Shown in pieces: positions 16,000-25,473 of a stretch of 64,000 nt of DNA. The DNA comes from Methylorubrum populi (lineage in GTDB: Bacteria > Pseudomonadota > Alphaproteobacteria > Rhizobiales > Beijerinckiaceae). The translations under genes were made by a program, and so were the position numbers. The stretch spans positions 62,001 through 126,000 of the forward strand of contig DYYG01000011.1 of the NCBI GenBank assembly GCA_020741775.1. Reading direction: 5' to 3'. The notes below the pieces were generated by a model. It was given only the letters and a program-made list of their open reading frames with translations, had not been told where the DNA came from and did no database searches. Each line of letters begins with the position of its first letter. Positions within the stretch are counted from its first letter, which is position 1.

Positions 16000-17481
16000 T
16001 CACGGACCAGATGCGTGCAGCGGAAATCCGTTCTCGCGGCCCCAGATCACGGCTTCCGCCCGCTTATGGACTCCGAGCTTGCGGTAGAGCGCGGCACCGT
16101 GATTGCGCACGGTGTTGCGCGAAAGGTTGAGCCGCCTGGCGATGGCATCGTCGTCGAGGCCGGAGCAGATCAGATTGAGGATCTGGCGCTCCCTCACCGT
16201 GAGGGTCGGGCTGGCTCCGTCGCCGTCCCGAGCACCGGGCTGGCGCAGATTGGCGAGCTTCTCGATCAGCCCGCGGCTGAACCAGGAGGTGTCGGCCATG
16301 ACCGTCTCGATGGCCTCGAACAGCTCCCGCTCGCCACGCTTGCGCTCGGTGATGTCCTGCAGGACGAGGAGCGCGAAAGTTTCCTCGCCGATCTCGACGC
16401 GCTCGGCCGAGGCGAGGCAGTCGAGTTCCGACCCGTCCTGATGGCGCAAGCAGACTTCCTGACCCAAGACGAAGCCTGTGCGCCGAACCGTCTCCTCGAA
16501 GCGCGCACGCGTCGCCTCCGCGACCCACAACCCGGTCTCAGCGGACGAACGCCCGACGACGGCATCCCGGCCGTGACCGAAGACGCGGGTGAAGGCCTCG
16601 TTGATCCCGGTCACCGTGAAGGCGTCGAGGCGCGCCAGCATGGTCGGCACCGGGGTGAGCTGGAAGGCCTTGGCGAAGCGTTCCTCGCTCTGGCGCAGGG
16701 CCGTCTCGGCCTTCCGGCGCAGTTCGAGATCCGCGAAAGTGAACAGCATGCAGGGCTCGTCGCCCATCTCGACGGGCTGGCCCGCCACGATCACGAAACG
16801 AGAGCCGCCATCGGGCAGGTCGAGGCACGCCTCCATCTGCGGGATGGTGCCGCCCTCGTTCAGACGCGAGATCGCAAGGTCGCGGTTGCGCGCACCGGCC
16901 AGCACGTCGATTTCGTAGACGCTGCGCCCGATCACGGCGTCGCGGGTATGGCCGGTCATCTCCAGGAAGCCGGTATTCACCTTCACGTGGCGCAGGTCGG
17001 AGAGCCGCGTGATGACGGCGGGGGCCGGATTGGCGTTGAAGGTCGCCTCGAAGCGTTGCTCGGCCTCGAACTGGTCGGAGACATCCTTGAGGATCAGCGC
17101 GAGGCAGCTCGGATTACCCTGCCGGTCGGTGGCGACCAGACTGCGCAGGGAATGGACGAAATCGACATCGGGCCGGTCGGCACGGCGGACCTCGACGACG
17201 ACATCGTGAAAGCGTTCACCGGCCACTACCCGCTCGATGGGGTAATGCTCGGGTGTTCTGTTGTTGCGGTAGCGCAGGGTGAAGCGATCACGATAGGCAT
17301 CGACGTCGCCCCCGAGTTCATCGAGGTTCTCGACGCCATGCATGGCGAGCGCCGCCTCGTTGGCGTAGGCGATGGTTTGGTCGGGCTCGACCAGGATCAC
17401 GCCCTCGCTCAGGCCGGCGATGATCTGCCGGAGTTCATGCCTGTCGACATCCGCCGTCACGCCCGCATCGCCCTTTCGCAT
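16000..17481 (-). CDS. PAS-domain LuxR-type transcription regulator
   Basis: The 493-residue cytosolic protein has three PAS units (about 12-135, 140-260 and 265-390) and a C-terminal LuxR-type helix-turn-helix (about 425-490) with LTVRERQILNLICSGLDDDA and LSRNTVRNHGAALYRKLGV. There is no receiver domain, so the signal is probably sensed directly by a PAS domain, perhaps through a cofactor or ligand. It is divergent from nothing and precedes the CsbD cluster on the same strand, so it may control those stress genes; that is inference from position. Confidence 0.8.
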   Translation of the reverse strand: MRKGDAGVTADVDRHELRQIIAGLSEGVILVEPDQTIAYANEAALAMHGVENLDELGGDVDAYRDRFTLRYRNNRTPEHYPIERVVAGERFHDVVVEVRRADRPDVDFVHSLRSLVATDRQGNPSCLALILKDVSDQFEAEQRFEATFNANPAPAVITRLSDLRHVKVNTGFLEMTGHTRDAVIGRSVYEIDVLAGARNRDLAISRLNEGGTIPQMEACLDLPDGGSRFVIVAGQPVEMGDEPCMLFTFADLELRRKAETALRQSEERFAKAFQLTPVPTMLARLDAFTVTGINEAFTRVFGHGRDAVVGRSSAETGLWVAEATRARFEETVRRTGFVLGQEVCLRHQDGSELDCLASAERVEIGEETFALLVLQDITERKRGERELFEAIETVMADTSWFSRGLIEKLANLRQPGARDGDGASPTLTVRERQILNLICSGLDDDAIARRLNLSRNTVRNHGAALYRKLGVHKRAEAVIWGRENGFPLHASGP

Positions 17482-17743
17482 CCCGAATTGCCAAGATGGC
17501 AGCGGGGCACAAACGGATTGTGCGCAAACCGGTTCCGTCGAATGGTTGGTATTTCGAGATCACGAAAATGATACGCCTAGACCGAATCTTGTATTCACGG
17601 CCTGGAAGGGCTGCATCATGAGCAATCGGGCGCTCATCTCCTCACGCGTCTGAAACTGCGCCGCTCTATCGGATCACCGACGTCAGAGAGCCCTCGGGAC
17701 ATTCGACCAACCGTTTCGTCGGTCTCGTACCCGCGAAACGAAT

Positions 17744-17765
17744 AAGCGCCCCCGGAGGGGCGCTT
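17744..17765 (-). terminator. Terminator after the molybdopterin oxidoreductase gene
   Basis: AAGCGCCCC (17744-17752) pairs perfectly with GGGGCGCTT (17757-17765) around CGGA. On the minus strand it lies about 20 bases past the stop codon at 17786 and is followed by TTATTCGTTT, a modest T-rich stretch. The remaining 17482-17743 interval shows no gene. Confidence 0.7.
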
Positions 17766-17785
17766 GAACGTCGATGGTGGCTGTC

Positions 17786-19936
17786 TCAGTTCGCGCGGGA
17801 CACTTCGACGAGGTTGTCCGAGAAGGACGGGGCGTGGCCCATATCGGTGAAGGCCGCCGAGGAGATGCTGTTGACCGTGCCCTCGTTGAGCTGACGCCAA
17901 TAACCCAGCGTCGCGACGACCACCCCCGGCGTCACATCGTCGGTGATCCGTGCCACGCCCTTGAAGGCGCCGCGGCCATTGGCGACCTGAACCCGGTCAC
18001 CGTCGACGATGCTGCGGGCATCGGCGTCGTGGCGGCTGATCATCACGAACTGCTCGCCCTGGCCCTTCTGCTTGTCCTCCATGTTCGCGTAGCAGGAGTT
18101 CAGGAAGTAGTGGCTCTTCGGCGAGACGATGTTGAGCGGGAAGCGCTTGGCCAATTCCGGATCGGCGGTGTGCGACTCGCGCGCGCCCACATAATCGGGC
18201 AGCGGGTCCAGGGCCTCGCCGGGCTGGAAGCCCTCGTACATCTGCCGGAACGGCGGCGCGACGAAGTTCGTCGCCCCCTCGACCTTGAGCATGCACTTAC
18301 CCGTCCCGGTCGGGAAGTTGCCCTCCTTGTGCGGAGCGCGGTCGTCGGGCGTGCCGACCTTCAGGCGCGCGAAACCGTGCTCGCGCATATAGGCCAGGTC
18401 ATAGCCTTCGCAGGCCGGTGCATTCCAATCGACGTAGTGCTCCAGGCACTCCGTGTCGCTCCACTTGAAGTTCTCTTCTTCGAAGCCGAGCCGCGCGGCG
18501 AGCCGACGGAAGATCTCGTTGTTCGGAATAGCCTCGCCGGGCGCTTCCGCGCATTTGGTGTTGTAGGTGAGATAGAGGTGCCCCCAGGACAGGATCATGT
18601 CCTCCATCTCCGCGCCCATGGTGGCCGGCAGCAGGATGTCGGCGTAGGAGGCGGTATCGGAGATGAAGTGCTCGGCCGAGACCATGAACAGGTCTTCGCG
18701 CATGAGCCCTTCGACGATCTTGTCGGTCTCGGGCGCCTGCGTCACCGGGTTCGAGTTCCAGCACATCATCGACATGATCGGCGGGTCGAGCTGCATCTCG
18801 CCGGTCAGGGCGCGGCCGATCTGAAGATTGCTGATGACGCGGGTTCCCTCCGGGATCAGATCCGGGCGGCACATCACGTCGAACTTGTAGGGGTGCTCCC
18901 AGACCGGGAACTGGGTGACGCCGCCGCCGACATGGCGCCACGCGCCGGTGAGCGCCGGGATGCAGGTCACCGCCCGGATGGTCTGGCCGCCGCCGTAATG
19001 CCGCTCCAGCGCCACGCCCATGCGGATGCCCACCGGCTGCGCCGTCGCCATTTCATAGGCGAGCTTGCGGATATCGGCGGCCGGGACGCCGGTGATCCCC
19101 TCCGCCCATTCCGGCGTGCGGGTGCTCGCCCGCTCCTTCAGCTCCTCGAAGCCGATCGTGTGGTTGTCGACGTAATCCTGATCGACGAGGCCCTGCGCGA
19201 TGATCGAGTTGATGAGCGCCATGGCGAGGGCGCCATCGGTGCCCGGCTTCGGGCAGATATGCCAATCGGCGCCTTTGGCGGTGCGCGAGGCGTAGGCGTC
19301 GATCACGACGACCTTGGCTCCCTTCTTCTGGGCGTCCTTGACGATGGCCCAGTGGTGCAGGTTCGTGCTGACCGAATTGCAGGCCCAAATCACGATGTAC
19401 TTGGAGTGGATGTAGCTCTCGGGATCGAGCCCGGCCGTCGGGCCGACAGTGAGGAGCCAAGCGGTGCAGGAGCCCTCGCCGCAGAAGGTCCGCTCGGTCA
19501 CGGTGGCGCCCATGCGGTTGAAGAAGGCGTCGCCGCCGTTCAGCCCGTGCACGAGGCCCTGATTGCCGAGATAGCTGTACGGTACGATCGCTTGCGGCCC
19601 GTACTGGTCGATGATGCCCTTCCAGCGGCTGACGATGGTGTCGAGCGCTTCGTCCCAGGTGATGCGCTCGAACTGCTTCGAGCCCTTCGGGCCGACCCGC
19701 TTCATCGGATAGAGCAGCCGGTCGGGATGGTAGTGACGCTTCTCGTAATCCTTCAGCTTCACGCAGAGGCCGCCGCGGGTCATCGGATGGACCGGGTTGC
19801 CGCGCACGCTCTTCAGTTCACCCCCCTGGACCTCGAACAGCATCGAGCAGGTATCGGGGCAATCATGCGGGCAGGCGCCGAAGAAGGTTTCGGTTTTGCC
19901 CTCGAGTAAAGCCTCGGGATTGACGATTTCGTTCAT
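17786..19936 (-). CDS. Molybdopterin oxidoreductase, formate-dehydrogenase-like catalytic subunit
   Basis: The 716-residue protein is of the DMSO-reductase superfamily. The N-terminal 4Fe-4S motif is C-x3-C-x3-C (Cys 22, 26 and 30 in GACPHDCPDTCSM) with a fourth Cys in GGLCVKLK. Later come the MGD-binding segments (FCGEGSCTAW; NSNPVTQAPETDKIVEGLMR) and the C-terminal barrel (PLNIVSPKSHYFLNS). There is no twin-arginine signal, so it should be cytosolic. No electron-transfer or FdhD gene is adjacent. Related proteins include FDH4-type formate dehydrogenases of methylotrophs and other oxidoreductases, so the substrate is not certain. ATG 19936 is chosen because GGAGGA lies just upstream. Confidence 0.8.
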   Translation of the reverse strand: MNEIVNPEALLEGKTETFFGACPHDCPDTCSMLFEVQGGELKSVRGNPVHPMTRGGLCVKLKDYEKRHYHPDRLLYPMKRVGPKGSKQFERITWDEALDTIVSRWKGIIDQYGPQAIVPYSYLGNQGLVHGLNGGDAFFNRMGATVTERTFCGEGSCTAWLLTVGPTAGLDPESYIHSKYIVIWACNSVSTNLHHWAIVKDAQKKGAKVVVIDAYASRTAKGADWHICPKPGTDGALAMALINSIIAQGLVDQDYVDNHTIGFEELKERASTRTPEWAEGITGVPAADIRKLAYEMATAQPVGIRMGVALERHYGGGQTIRAVTCIPALTGAWRHVGGGVTQFPVWEHPYKFDVMCRPDLIPEGTRVISNLQIGRALTGEMQLDPPIMSMMCWNSNPVTQAPETDKIVEGLMREDLFMVSAEHFISDTASYADILLPATMGAEMEDMILSWGHLYLTYNTKCAEAPGEAIPNNEIFRRLAARLGFEEENFKWSDTECLEHYVDWNAPACEGYDLAYMREHGFARLKVGTPDDRAPHKEGNFPTGTGKCMLKVEGATNFVAPPFRQMYEGFQPGEALDPLPDYVGARESHTADPELAKRFPLNIVSPKSHYFLNSCYANMEDKQKGQGEQFVMISRHDADARSIVDGDRVQVANGRGAFKGVARITDDVTPGVVVATLGYWRQLNEGTVNSISSAAFTDMGHAPSFSDNLVEVSRAN

Positions 19937-20203
19937 GCTTCCTCCGCGGTCGAGCATGCGGCCTTGTTTTTTTGTCGATGGCCTGCCCGTTCCGGCCTCA
20001 GGATGCATTAAACTGCTAATAATTCCAACTCACGATCCGGTCGCACCCGTCCAGCTGCCTGGTCTCGTTTCGGGGTCGTGGCCGGACGGAGCAGGCCGCG
20101 CGGAAGCGCCGTCGCAGAGGCGCGGACGGGCCGCTCGCACCGAAAGCGAAAGGCCCCTTCTGGCTGGTCGCATCGGCGATCGCCCGATCCAGAAGCCGCA
20201 GAC

Positions 20204-20302
20204 TTACGGCTTCCGAAGGCGAGAGAATTGCCACGTCAGCATCATGCTCGACGCCATCAAGGCGGCGTGAAGCAGATGAAGGAGAAGCGGGCTGTCTTGC
20301 AT
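20204..20302 (-). CDS. Possible 32-residue membrane peptide
   Basis: A short frame starting at ATG 20302 encodes MQDSPLLLHLLHAALMASSM plus 12 residues ending in SRLRKP, a hydrophobic helix with a basic C-terminus, as in small single-span membrane proteins. AGGA lies eight bases upstream of the ATG. No other gene is supported in 19937-20539. Evidence is only the composition and the ribosome binding site, so it may be chance. Confidence 0.25.
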   Translation of the reverse strand: MQDSPLLLHLLHAALMASSMMLTWQFSRLRKP

Positions 20303-20539
20303 CGTCGCGATCCTGCCGATCTGGCGGCGTCGGGAAAGCGAAGGCTTTCGCAACGACCAAGCCAGCAGACGCAACGACTGGGCCACTTTTCACGGGATCG
20401 TAGGGATGCGCGCCGCCGCCGGGCGGAACTCCCATGCATCGCGGCGGAGGCCCCGCAACCATGGGCTCGACGCGCTCGCTCGCGCTGAGCCGGTACGCCC
20501 GCTTCGGCGGAGAGGGCTCTCAGCTGCCTCGCCTGACGC

Positions 20540-21676
20540 CTAAGACACCAGTTCCTTCGGCGCGAACCCCTTGGCCGAGAGCAACCGTGTCACGGTCGCG
20601 AGCAGATCGGTCTGGGTGATGATGCCCCGGATCGTCCGGTCGTCTTCGGTGATCACCACGGCATGGGTCCGGCCGTCCGTCAGGTCGGAGACCAAGCCGA
20701 CAACCGGATCGCCGGGTCGCGCGGTCCGGGCTTCGGACATCACCTGCTCGAGGTCGGTGTGGCCCTGGAGCGTCAATTCACGCAGGCCGAGGGTTCCCGC
20801 GAGCCGGCCGGCCTCGTCCGTCACCGGAAGGGTCCGGATGTTGTGATGGATGAGGAGGTGCCGCGCCTCCTCGGCACTGCCATCGACATCGATGGTGACG
20901 ACGTCGCGCGACATCACCTCTCCGCACGTGAGATCGCCCTGGGTGCGCGCCAGCGCCTGAAGTTCCACTTGCCGCAACAGGCGATCGATATCGCCCCGGT
21001 CGATGTCCAGCGTCTCGTTCAAGGCTTCGAGGGCCGCGTCGACATCCTCCGGCCTGACGCCGACCCGGAGCGCGGCGGGCAGATCCGTCGTCCCATGAGT
21101 GTTCGCCGGCGCCGGAGCCGGGACATGCGGATAATTGCGCCGGGAGATCTTGTGGAAGACGACGCCGAGCGTGACCAGGATGATCGAGTTCACACAGACC
21201 GGAAACAGGGGGAACAGAAAGCCCGCCGACGTGACCGCCGGTCCGCCGATCAGGGCCGTCAGGGCCGCGGCGCCGCCGGGCGGATGAAGGCACCGGGTGA
21301 GCGACATTGCGGCGATCGCCAGGGAGACGCCGACGCCGATGGCGATGACCGGGTCCGGGATGAGGTGCGCCGCCAGCACACCCATGAAGGCGGAGATCGT
21401 GTTGCCGCCGATGACGGACCAGGGCTGGGCGAGCGGACTGGCCGGTACGGCGAAGATCAGCACCGCCGAGGCACCCATCGGCGCGACGATCAACGGGATG
21501 TGCGGTCCTTCCCCGAAGAACCAGCCGCAGATCAACCCGGTGAGCGTGATCCCAGCCAGGGCACCCAGGCAAGCGATGAGCCGATCCCGCAGGGTCGCAC
21601 CGGCGAGGATGGGCCTGAACAACCGAAACTTCGGCTGATTTCCAACGCGGTGCTCCGAACCGACGGTGTTGGACAT
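20540..21676 (-). CDS. HPP-family membrane protein with CBS pair
   Basis: The 378-residue protein has an HPP membrane domain (about 25-190) with four or more helices and the family signature TRCLHPPGGAAALTALIGGP. A cytosolic CBS-domain pair follows (about 245-370), with MSRDVVTIDVDGSAEEARHL and HAVVITEDDRTIRGIITQTD. HPP proteins are linked to nitrite or other ion transport in chloroplasts and cyanobacteria, and CBS pairs bind adenosyl nucleotides, so transport gated by cell energy state is plausible. It is a single gene. Confidence 0.8.
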   Translation of the reverse strand: MSNTVGSEHRVGNQPKFRLFRPILAGATLRDRLIACLGALAGITLTGLICGWFFGEGPHIPLIVAPMGASAVLIFAVPASPLAQPWSVIGGNTISAFMGVLAAHLIPDPVIAIGVGVSLAIAAMSLTRCLHPPGGAAALTALIGGPAVTSAGFLFPLFPVCVNSIILVTLGVVFHKISRRNYPHVPAPAPANTHGTTDLPAALRVGVRPEDVDAALEALNETLDIDRGDIDRLLRQVELQALARTQGDLTCGEVMSRDVVTIDVDGSAEEARHLLIHHNIRTLPVTDEAGRLAGTLGLRELTLQGHTDLEQVMSEARTARPGDPVVGLVSDLTDGRTHAVVITEDDRTIRGIITQTDLLATVTRLLSAKGFAPKELVS

Positions 21677-21949
21677 CCCTGCACGCCCCTTCCTCGCTCG
21701 AACTTACGTCAGAGGCGAGCACCCCAGAGGCGCAGGCTCTGCCATCAGCTCGACGCGCTGGTATACCATATACACGTTACGAGCTGTGGCCAGAAATGCA
21801 ACGTGCTTGGGCATGATGCCCGCCAGACAGGCACCTGGACAGGTTTCAACCGGCGGGACGCCGGAACTGGATTGAGCGCGGCGGATGCCTGGAGCGAGGA
21901 GCCGAGACGTGGCTGCCGGCCCTGGCTCGATGGGGCGGAAATAAAAGCC

Positions 21950-21990
21950 GAGTGCCTCGTCCCGCATCCGATGTCCGGGACAAGGCACTC
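21950..21990 (-). terminator. Terminator of the second ABC transporter operon
   Basis: GAGTGCCTCGTCCCG (21950-21964) pairs with CGGGACAAGGCACTC (21976-21990) over 15 positions with one mismatch and an 11-base loop. Reading leftward the stem is followed by GGCTTTTATTT, so it should end the minus-strand operon whose last gene stops at 22034. The rest of the 21677-22033 interval has no gene. Confidence 0.8.
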
Positions 21991-22033
21991 GTGGGTGTTC
22001 GAAGAGGAACGAGCCTCGGTTCAACGCCGATGG

Positions 22034-22930
22034 CTAAGCGCGCGCTTGGCGCCGTTCCGACCGCTGGTCGTTCAGGGCTCCGATCGGGCTCAGGCGATCG
22101 AGGGGAAGGCCGGACTTGGCGCCATGCAGCAGGGCGAGGCAGCGCTGCTTGATCTGAGTGAAACGCGGATCGGTGATCAGGCTGCGATCCCGTGGACGGG
22201 GGAAATCGAGCGGGATGTCGTCGAGGATACGACCGGGGCGCGGCGTCATCACGAGGAGCCGGTCGGCCAGGAACAGGGCCTCGTCGATATCGTGCGTGAC
22301 GAACAGGATCGTCGTCCGATGCGTCGCCCAGATGTCGAGCAGCAATTCCTGCATCGTCAGCCGCGTCTGCGCATCGAGGGCGCCGAACGGCTCGTCCATC
22401 AGCAGGACCCGCGGTCGGTTGATGAGGGCGCGAGCGATCTCGACGCGCTGCTGCATGCCGCCGGAGAGCTCGGCCGGGTAATGCTCCGCGAAATCGGCCA
22501 AGCCGACCTGCGCGAGCAGCGCCCCGGCCCGCTCACGGCGCTCGGCCCGGCCGATATCCTTCATCTTCAGGCCGAAGGCGACGTTGTCGATCACGCTGAG
22601 CCAGGGAAACAGGGTGTGTTGCTGAAAGACGATGCCGCGATCGGGATGCGGCCCGGCGATCGCCTGCCCATCCAGGCTGACGCTGCCGCGAGACAGGGCG
22701 AGGTGCCCGGCCACCGCGCCGAGAAGGGTCGACTTCCCGCAACCCGACGGGCCGAGGATGCAGACGAATTGGCGCGCCGGGATATCGAGATGGATGTTCT
22801 CGACGACGTCGAAGGCCGCTTCCCCGCGACCCAGCCGGATCGCCCCCTCGCACATCGACACTTGTCCCGACGCTTGCCGGGCTCCTTGCTCGTTGGCCGG
22901 GATGGCGGTCCGGTTCTCGGTTCTGCTCAT
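22034..22930 (-). CDS. ABC transporter ATP-binding protein (SsuB/TauB/NrtD type)
   Basis: The 298-residue ATPase has Walker A GPSGCGKST, Q-loop VFQQHTLFPW, signature LSGGMQQRVEIARAL, Walker B VLLMDEPFGALD and switch VTHDIDEA. About 25 extra residues precede the usual start and about 20 follow the usual end. Its ATG overlaps the permease stop by four bases. It is the last gene of the leftward importer operon and is followed by a strong terminator. Confidence 0.9.
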   Translation of the reverse strand: MSRTENRTAIPANEQGARQASGQVSMCEGAIRLGRGEAAFDVVENIHLDIPARQFVCILGPSGCGKSTLLGAVAGHLALSRGSVSLDGQAIAGPHPDRGIVFQQHTLFPWLSVIDNVAFGLKMKDIGRAERRERAGALLAQVGLADFAEHYPAELSGGMQQRVEIARALINRPRVLLMDEPFGALDAQTRLTMQELLLDIWATHRTTILFVTHDIDEALFLADRLLVMTPRPGRILDDIPLDFPRPRDRSLITDPRFTQIKQRCLALLHGAKSGLPLDRLSPIGALNDQRSERRQARA

Positions 22931-23784
22931 CGCTGCCCCCCCACGCGGATCCACGGCGTTGCCCAGGCGCCGAGCCAGCGCACGACGAGGCTCGAGCCCA
23001 TTCCCAGCACTCCGATCAGCAGCATGCCGACAACGATGTCGTCGTAGTTCTGCAGCGTGTAGGATTCCCAGGTGAAATAACCGATGCCGTATTGGCCGGA
23101 GATCATCTCGGCGGTCACGAGGCAGAACCAGGCCGTGCCCATACCGATGGCCGCGCCGGTGACGATGCTGGGCGCGGACCCCGGAAGGATCACCTCGCGC
23201 AGGATCGCCGCCCTGCTCGCCCCGAGGCTGCGGGCGGCGGCAACGAGGCGGGGGTGAACCGACTCGACACCGTGCACCGTGTTGAGGACGATCGGGAACA
23301 GCGCGCCCGTGAAGGTGATGAAGGCCATCGAGAGTTCGGAGGACGGGAACATCAGGATCGCCAGCGGGATCCAGGCGACCGCGGGAATCGGGCGCAACAC
23401 CTCCAGGGGCGGCAGGAGAAGATCTCGGGCAAGGGCGGAGCGGCCAATGGCGAGGCCGAGGCCGACGCCGAGGACCAGGGCCGTCAGAAAGCCAGAGAGC
23501 ACCCGGGCGAGGCTCGCCGCGAGATGAGAGGCGAGGACCGGCGAGTGGAGCAGGGCCCAGGCCGCGCGGGCAGCCTCGGCCGGAGCCGGCACGTTGCGGA
23601 AGCTGAGGATACCGAGATCGAGCTTCGTGCTCGCCGCGAGGTGCCACGCGGCCAGTGTCGCGACGAGAGCGAGGCCGCGCAGGGCGAGGCGTCCCAGGGA
23701 GAGCCGTCCGGGCAGGCGGAGTCGCAGCGTGCGGCCGCGATCGGCCAGCAGGGGCGGGTTGGCTTCGATGGCGGAGGCGGTCAT
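22927..23784 (-). CDS. ABC transporter permease (SsuC/TauC type)
   Basis: The 285-residue inner-membrane protein has about six helices and the docking loop AARSLGASRAAILREVILPG. It belongs to the same permease group as the gene at 8194-9024 but is not a close duplicate. It overlaps both neighbours by four bases (ATGA junctions), so all three importer genes are translationally coupled. Typical substrates of the group are sulfonates, taurine, nitrate or related anions. Confidence 0.88.
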   Translation of the reverse strand: MTASAIEANPPLLADRGRTLRLRLPGRLSLGRLALRGLALVATLAAWHLAASTKLDLGILSFRNVPAPAEAARAAWALLHSPVLASHLAASLARVLSGFLTALVLGVGLGLAIGRSALARDLLLPPLEVLRPIPAVAWIPLAILMFPSSELSMAFITFTGALFPIVLNTVHGVESVHPRLVAAARSLGASRAAILREVILPGSAPSIVTGAAIGMGTAWFCLVTAEMISGQYGIGYFTWESYTLQNYDDIVVGMLLIGVLGMGSSLVVRWLGAWATPWIRVGGQR

Positions 23785-25271
23785 CGGGCGCTGACCCGGG
23801 ACTTGCCGGCGCGCGCGGCGGCGAAATCGACCACCTCGCCCCCATGCGCCGCCGCGTAGGCCTGCGCATCGCCCTTGAGTAGGAAGGCTTCGAGATGACC
23901 CTGCCCGTCACGGGAGAACCAGGCTTGGTTGGCGAACAGCTTGATCCCGCTTCCGTGATCCTGCGCGTAGATAGCTCGGGGCTCCTGGCCCTGCGCTTCC
24001 AGCGAGGCCAAGGCTGCGAAGGCCGCCTCCGGCGACGCGTAATGGCGTACCTTCGCCTCACCGCGGATCCAGAGCTGGGCGACACGGGACGCATCCGTGA
24101 TCGGCTGACCGCTGACGACATCGGTCGCGGTCAGGGCTAGGGGAGCATAATCCTTCAGCCGCGCCTCGTAGTCGATTCCGGCCTGACCGGCGGCGGTCCG
24201 GATGAAGCGGTCGTCGACGAAGCGGTCGAGGTCGATGTCGGAATCGGCTTTCTTGAGCAGCTTCAGCGTCTCGAAGGAGGTCTTCACCGCCTGCCGGTAT
24301 TCGGGCTTCCAGGTCAGGTCGCGGGTCTGCAGGCCGAGGGGCCCGTGGAACAGATAGGCGACCTCCGCCTCGATCCCGGTCACCTTCTCGATCAGCTCGG
24401 CGTATTTCTCCGGCTCGGCCGCGATCAGGCGATCCGCCTCGATGGCAGCGCGCAGGTAGCCGGTGACGATCTCCGGGTATTTCTCGGCGTAGTCGGCATC
24501 CGCCAAGGCGCCGTGGAAGGTCGGGGCATCGGCCTGGGCGCCGTCATAGATCTTGCGGGCGAAGCCGCGCCACGGAAACAGGTCGGCGAAGGGTACGAAG
24601 TCGGCATGGGCGTCGATCTTGTTCGCGACCAGAGCCGCGCCCGCGACTTCCGGCGCCTGGGTGATGATGGTGATGTCGCGGCCCGGCTCCCAGCCCTGCG
24701 CCTTCACCGCGCGCAGCAGCAGCCCATGCGCCGTCGAGGCGAAGGGCACTGAGATCGTTCGGCCCTTCAGGTCGGCGAGCGACTGCACCGGCGAATCCTT
24801 CGGCACGACGATGCCGTTGCCGCTGCCGCGCACGCTGCCCGACAGCACCGAGATGAACAGGCTGCGGCGCCCCGCCTTGGCGAAGGCGTAGCCGTTGAGG
24901 GAGCCGGGGAAATCGGCCATCGCCCCGAGGTCGAGCTTGCCCGCCACCATCTCATTGGTGAGCGGTGCGCCGCTGGTGAAGTTGCGCCACTGGATGTCGT
25001 AGGTCACGTCCTTGTACTTGCCTTCATGCGGCAAATACTTCTCTAGAAGCTTCAGCTCCCGGATCAACAAACCTCCGGTTGCGCAGTTGATCGTGGTGTC
25101 CTGCGTGCCGACCGCGACCCGGATGGTCTCGGCTCGAGCCGGAGCAAAGGCCGTGACCGCCAGGAAGAAGGCGGCAAGCGGGCGCGTCAGGGGTGCGGGA
25201 AGGCTCACGGGCAGGCTCCGTCGGGCTTGGACGCGGCGGCAGCTCGACAGCGCCGAATCCAGAAATCGCAT
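23781..25271 (-). CDS. ABC transporter substrate-binding protein (SsuA/NrtA-like)
   Basis: The 496-residue protein is longer than most sulfonate-binding proteins (about 320). The N-terminus after ATG 25271 contains a signal segment ending RPLAAFFLAVTAFAPARA, followed by ETIRVAVGTQDTTINCATGG. Characteristic regions are GSGNGIVVPKDSPVQSLADL and GRTISVPFASTAHGLLLRAV. The extra C-terminal 100 residues (from about 395) are not part of the usual fold and may be a distinct appended domain. An upstream start at 25376 is possible but the signal peptide favours 25271. It is the first gene of the operon, divergent from a Crp/Fnr regulator. Confidence 0.82.
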   Translation of the reverse strand: MRFLDSALSSCRRVQARRSLPVSLPAPLTRPLAAFFLAVTAFAPARAETIRVAVGTQDTTINCATGGLLIRELKLLEKYLPHEGKYKDVTYDIQWRNFTSGAPLTNEMVAGKLDLGAMADFPGSLNGYAFAKAGRRSLFISVLSGSVRGSGNGIVVPKDSPVQSLADLKGRTISVPFASTAHGLLLRAVKAQGWEPGRDITIITQAPEVAGAALVANKIDAHADFVPFADLFPWRGFARKIYDGAQADAPTFHGALADADYAEKYPEIVTGYLRAAIEADRLIAAEPEKYAELIEKVTGIEAEVAYLFHGPLGLQTRDLTWKPEYRQAVKTSFETLKLLKKADSDIDLDRFVDDRFIRTAAGQAGIDYEARLKDYAPLALTATDVVSGQPITDASRVAQLWIRGEAKVRHYASPEAAFAALASLEAQGQEPRAIYAQDHGSGIKLFANQAWFSRDGQGHLEAFLLKGDAQAYAAAHGGEVVDFAAARAGKSRVSAR

Positions 25272-25473
25272 CTGTCTCACGAAGCTCTCGCGGCGCAGGC
25301 AGGGTCGCGGACGGTCGCTGACGGCCGGGAGTTCGTGGGGGCACTTAAGCGACGGCAGGTGTTTCTCGGCGAGCAATTAATTTCGTTCGCAGAAGAAGTC
25401 GTCCGCCTACCTGCACCAATTTCCGACCAGAAGAATTTTTATCTTCAAATAAGCTTTGCACGAGAAGCAACTT

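Noticed and set aside
12931..16000. EcfG (general stress) promoters in front of the CsbD-like genes
   Set aside because: I looked for GGAAC and CGTT with 16-17 base spacing upstream of each start and did not find a convincing pair by eye.
17774..19909. Plus-strand 711-codon open frame
   Set aside because: It is the antisense shadow of the molybdopterin oxidoreductase, whose Fe-S and MGD motifs are clear on the minus strand.
17786..19936. Naming the molybdopterin oxidoreductase fdh4A
   Set aside because: The resemblance is from memory, no fdh4B-like partner is adjacent, and several related families share these motifs.
20078..20488. 136-codon plus-strand frame between the oxidoreductase and HPP genes
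   Set aside because: Arg/Gln/His-rich composition without any domain, typical of chance frames in GC-rich DNA.
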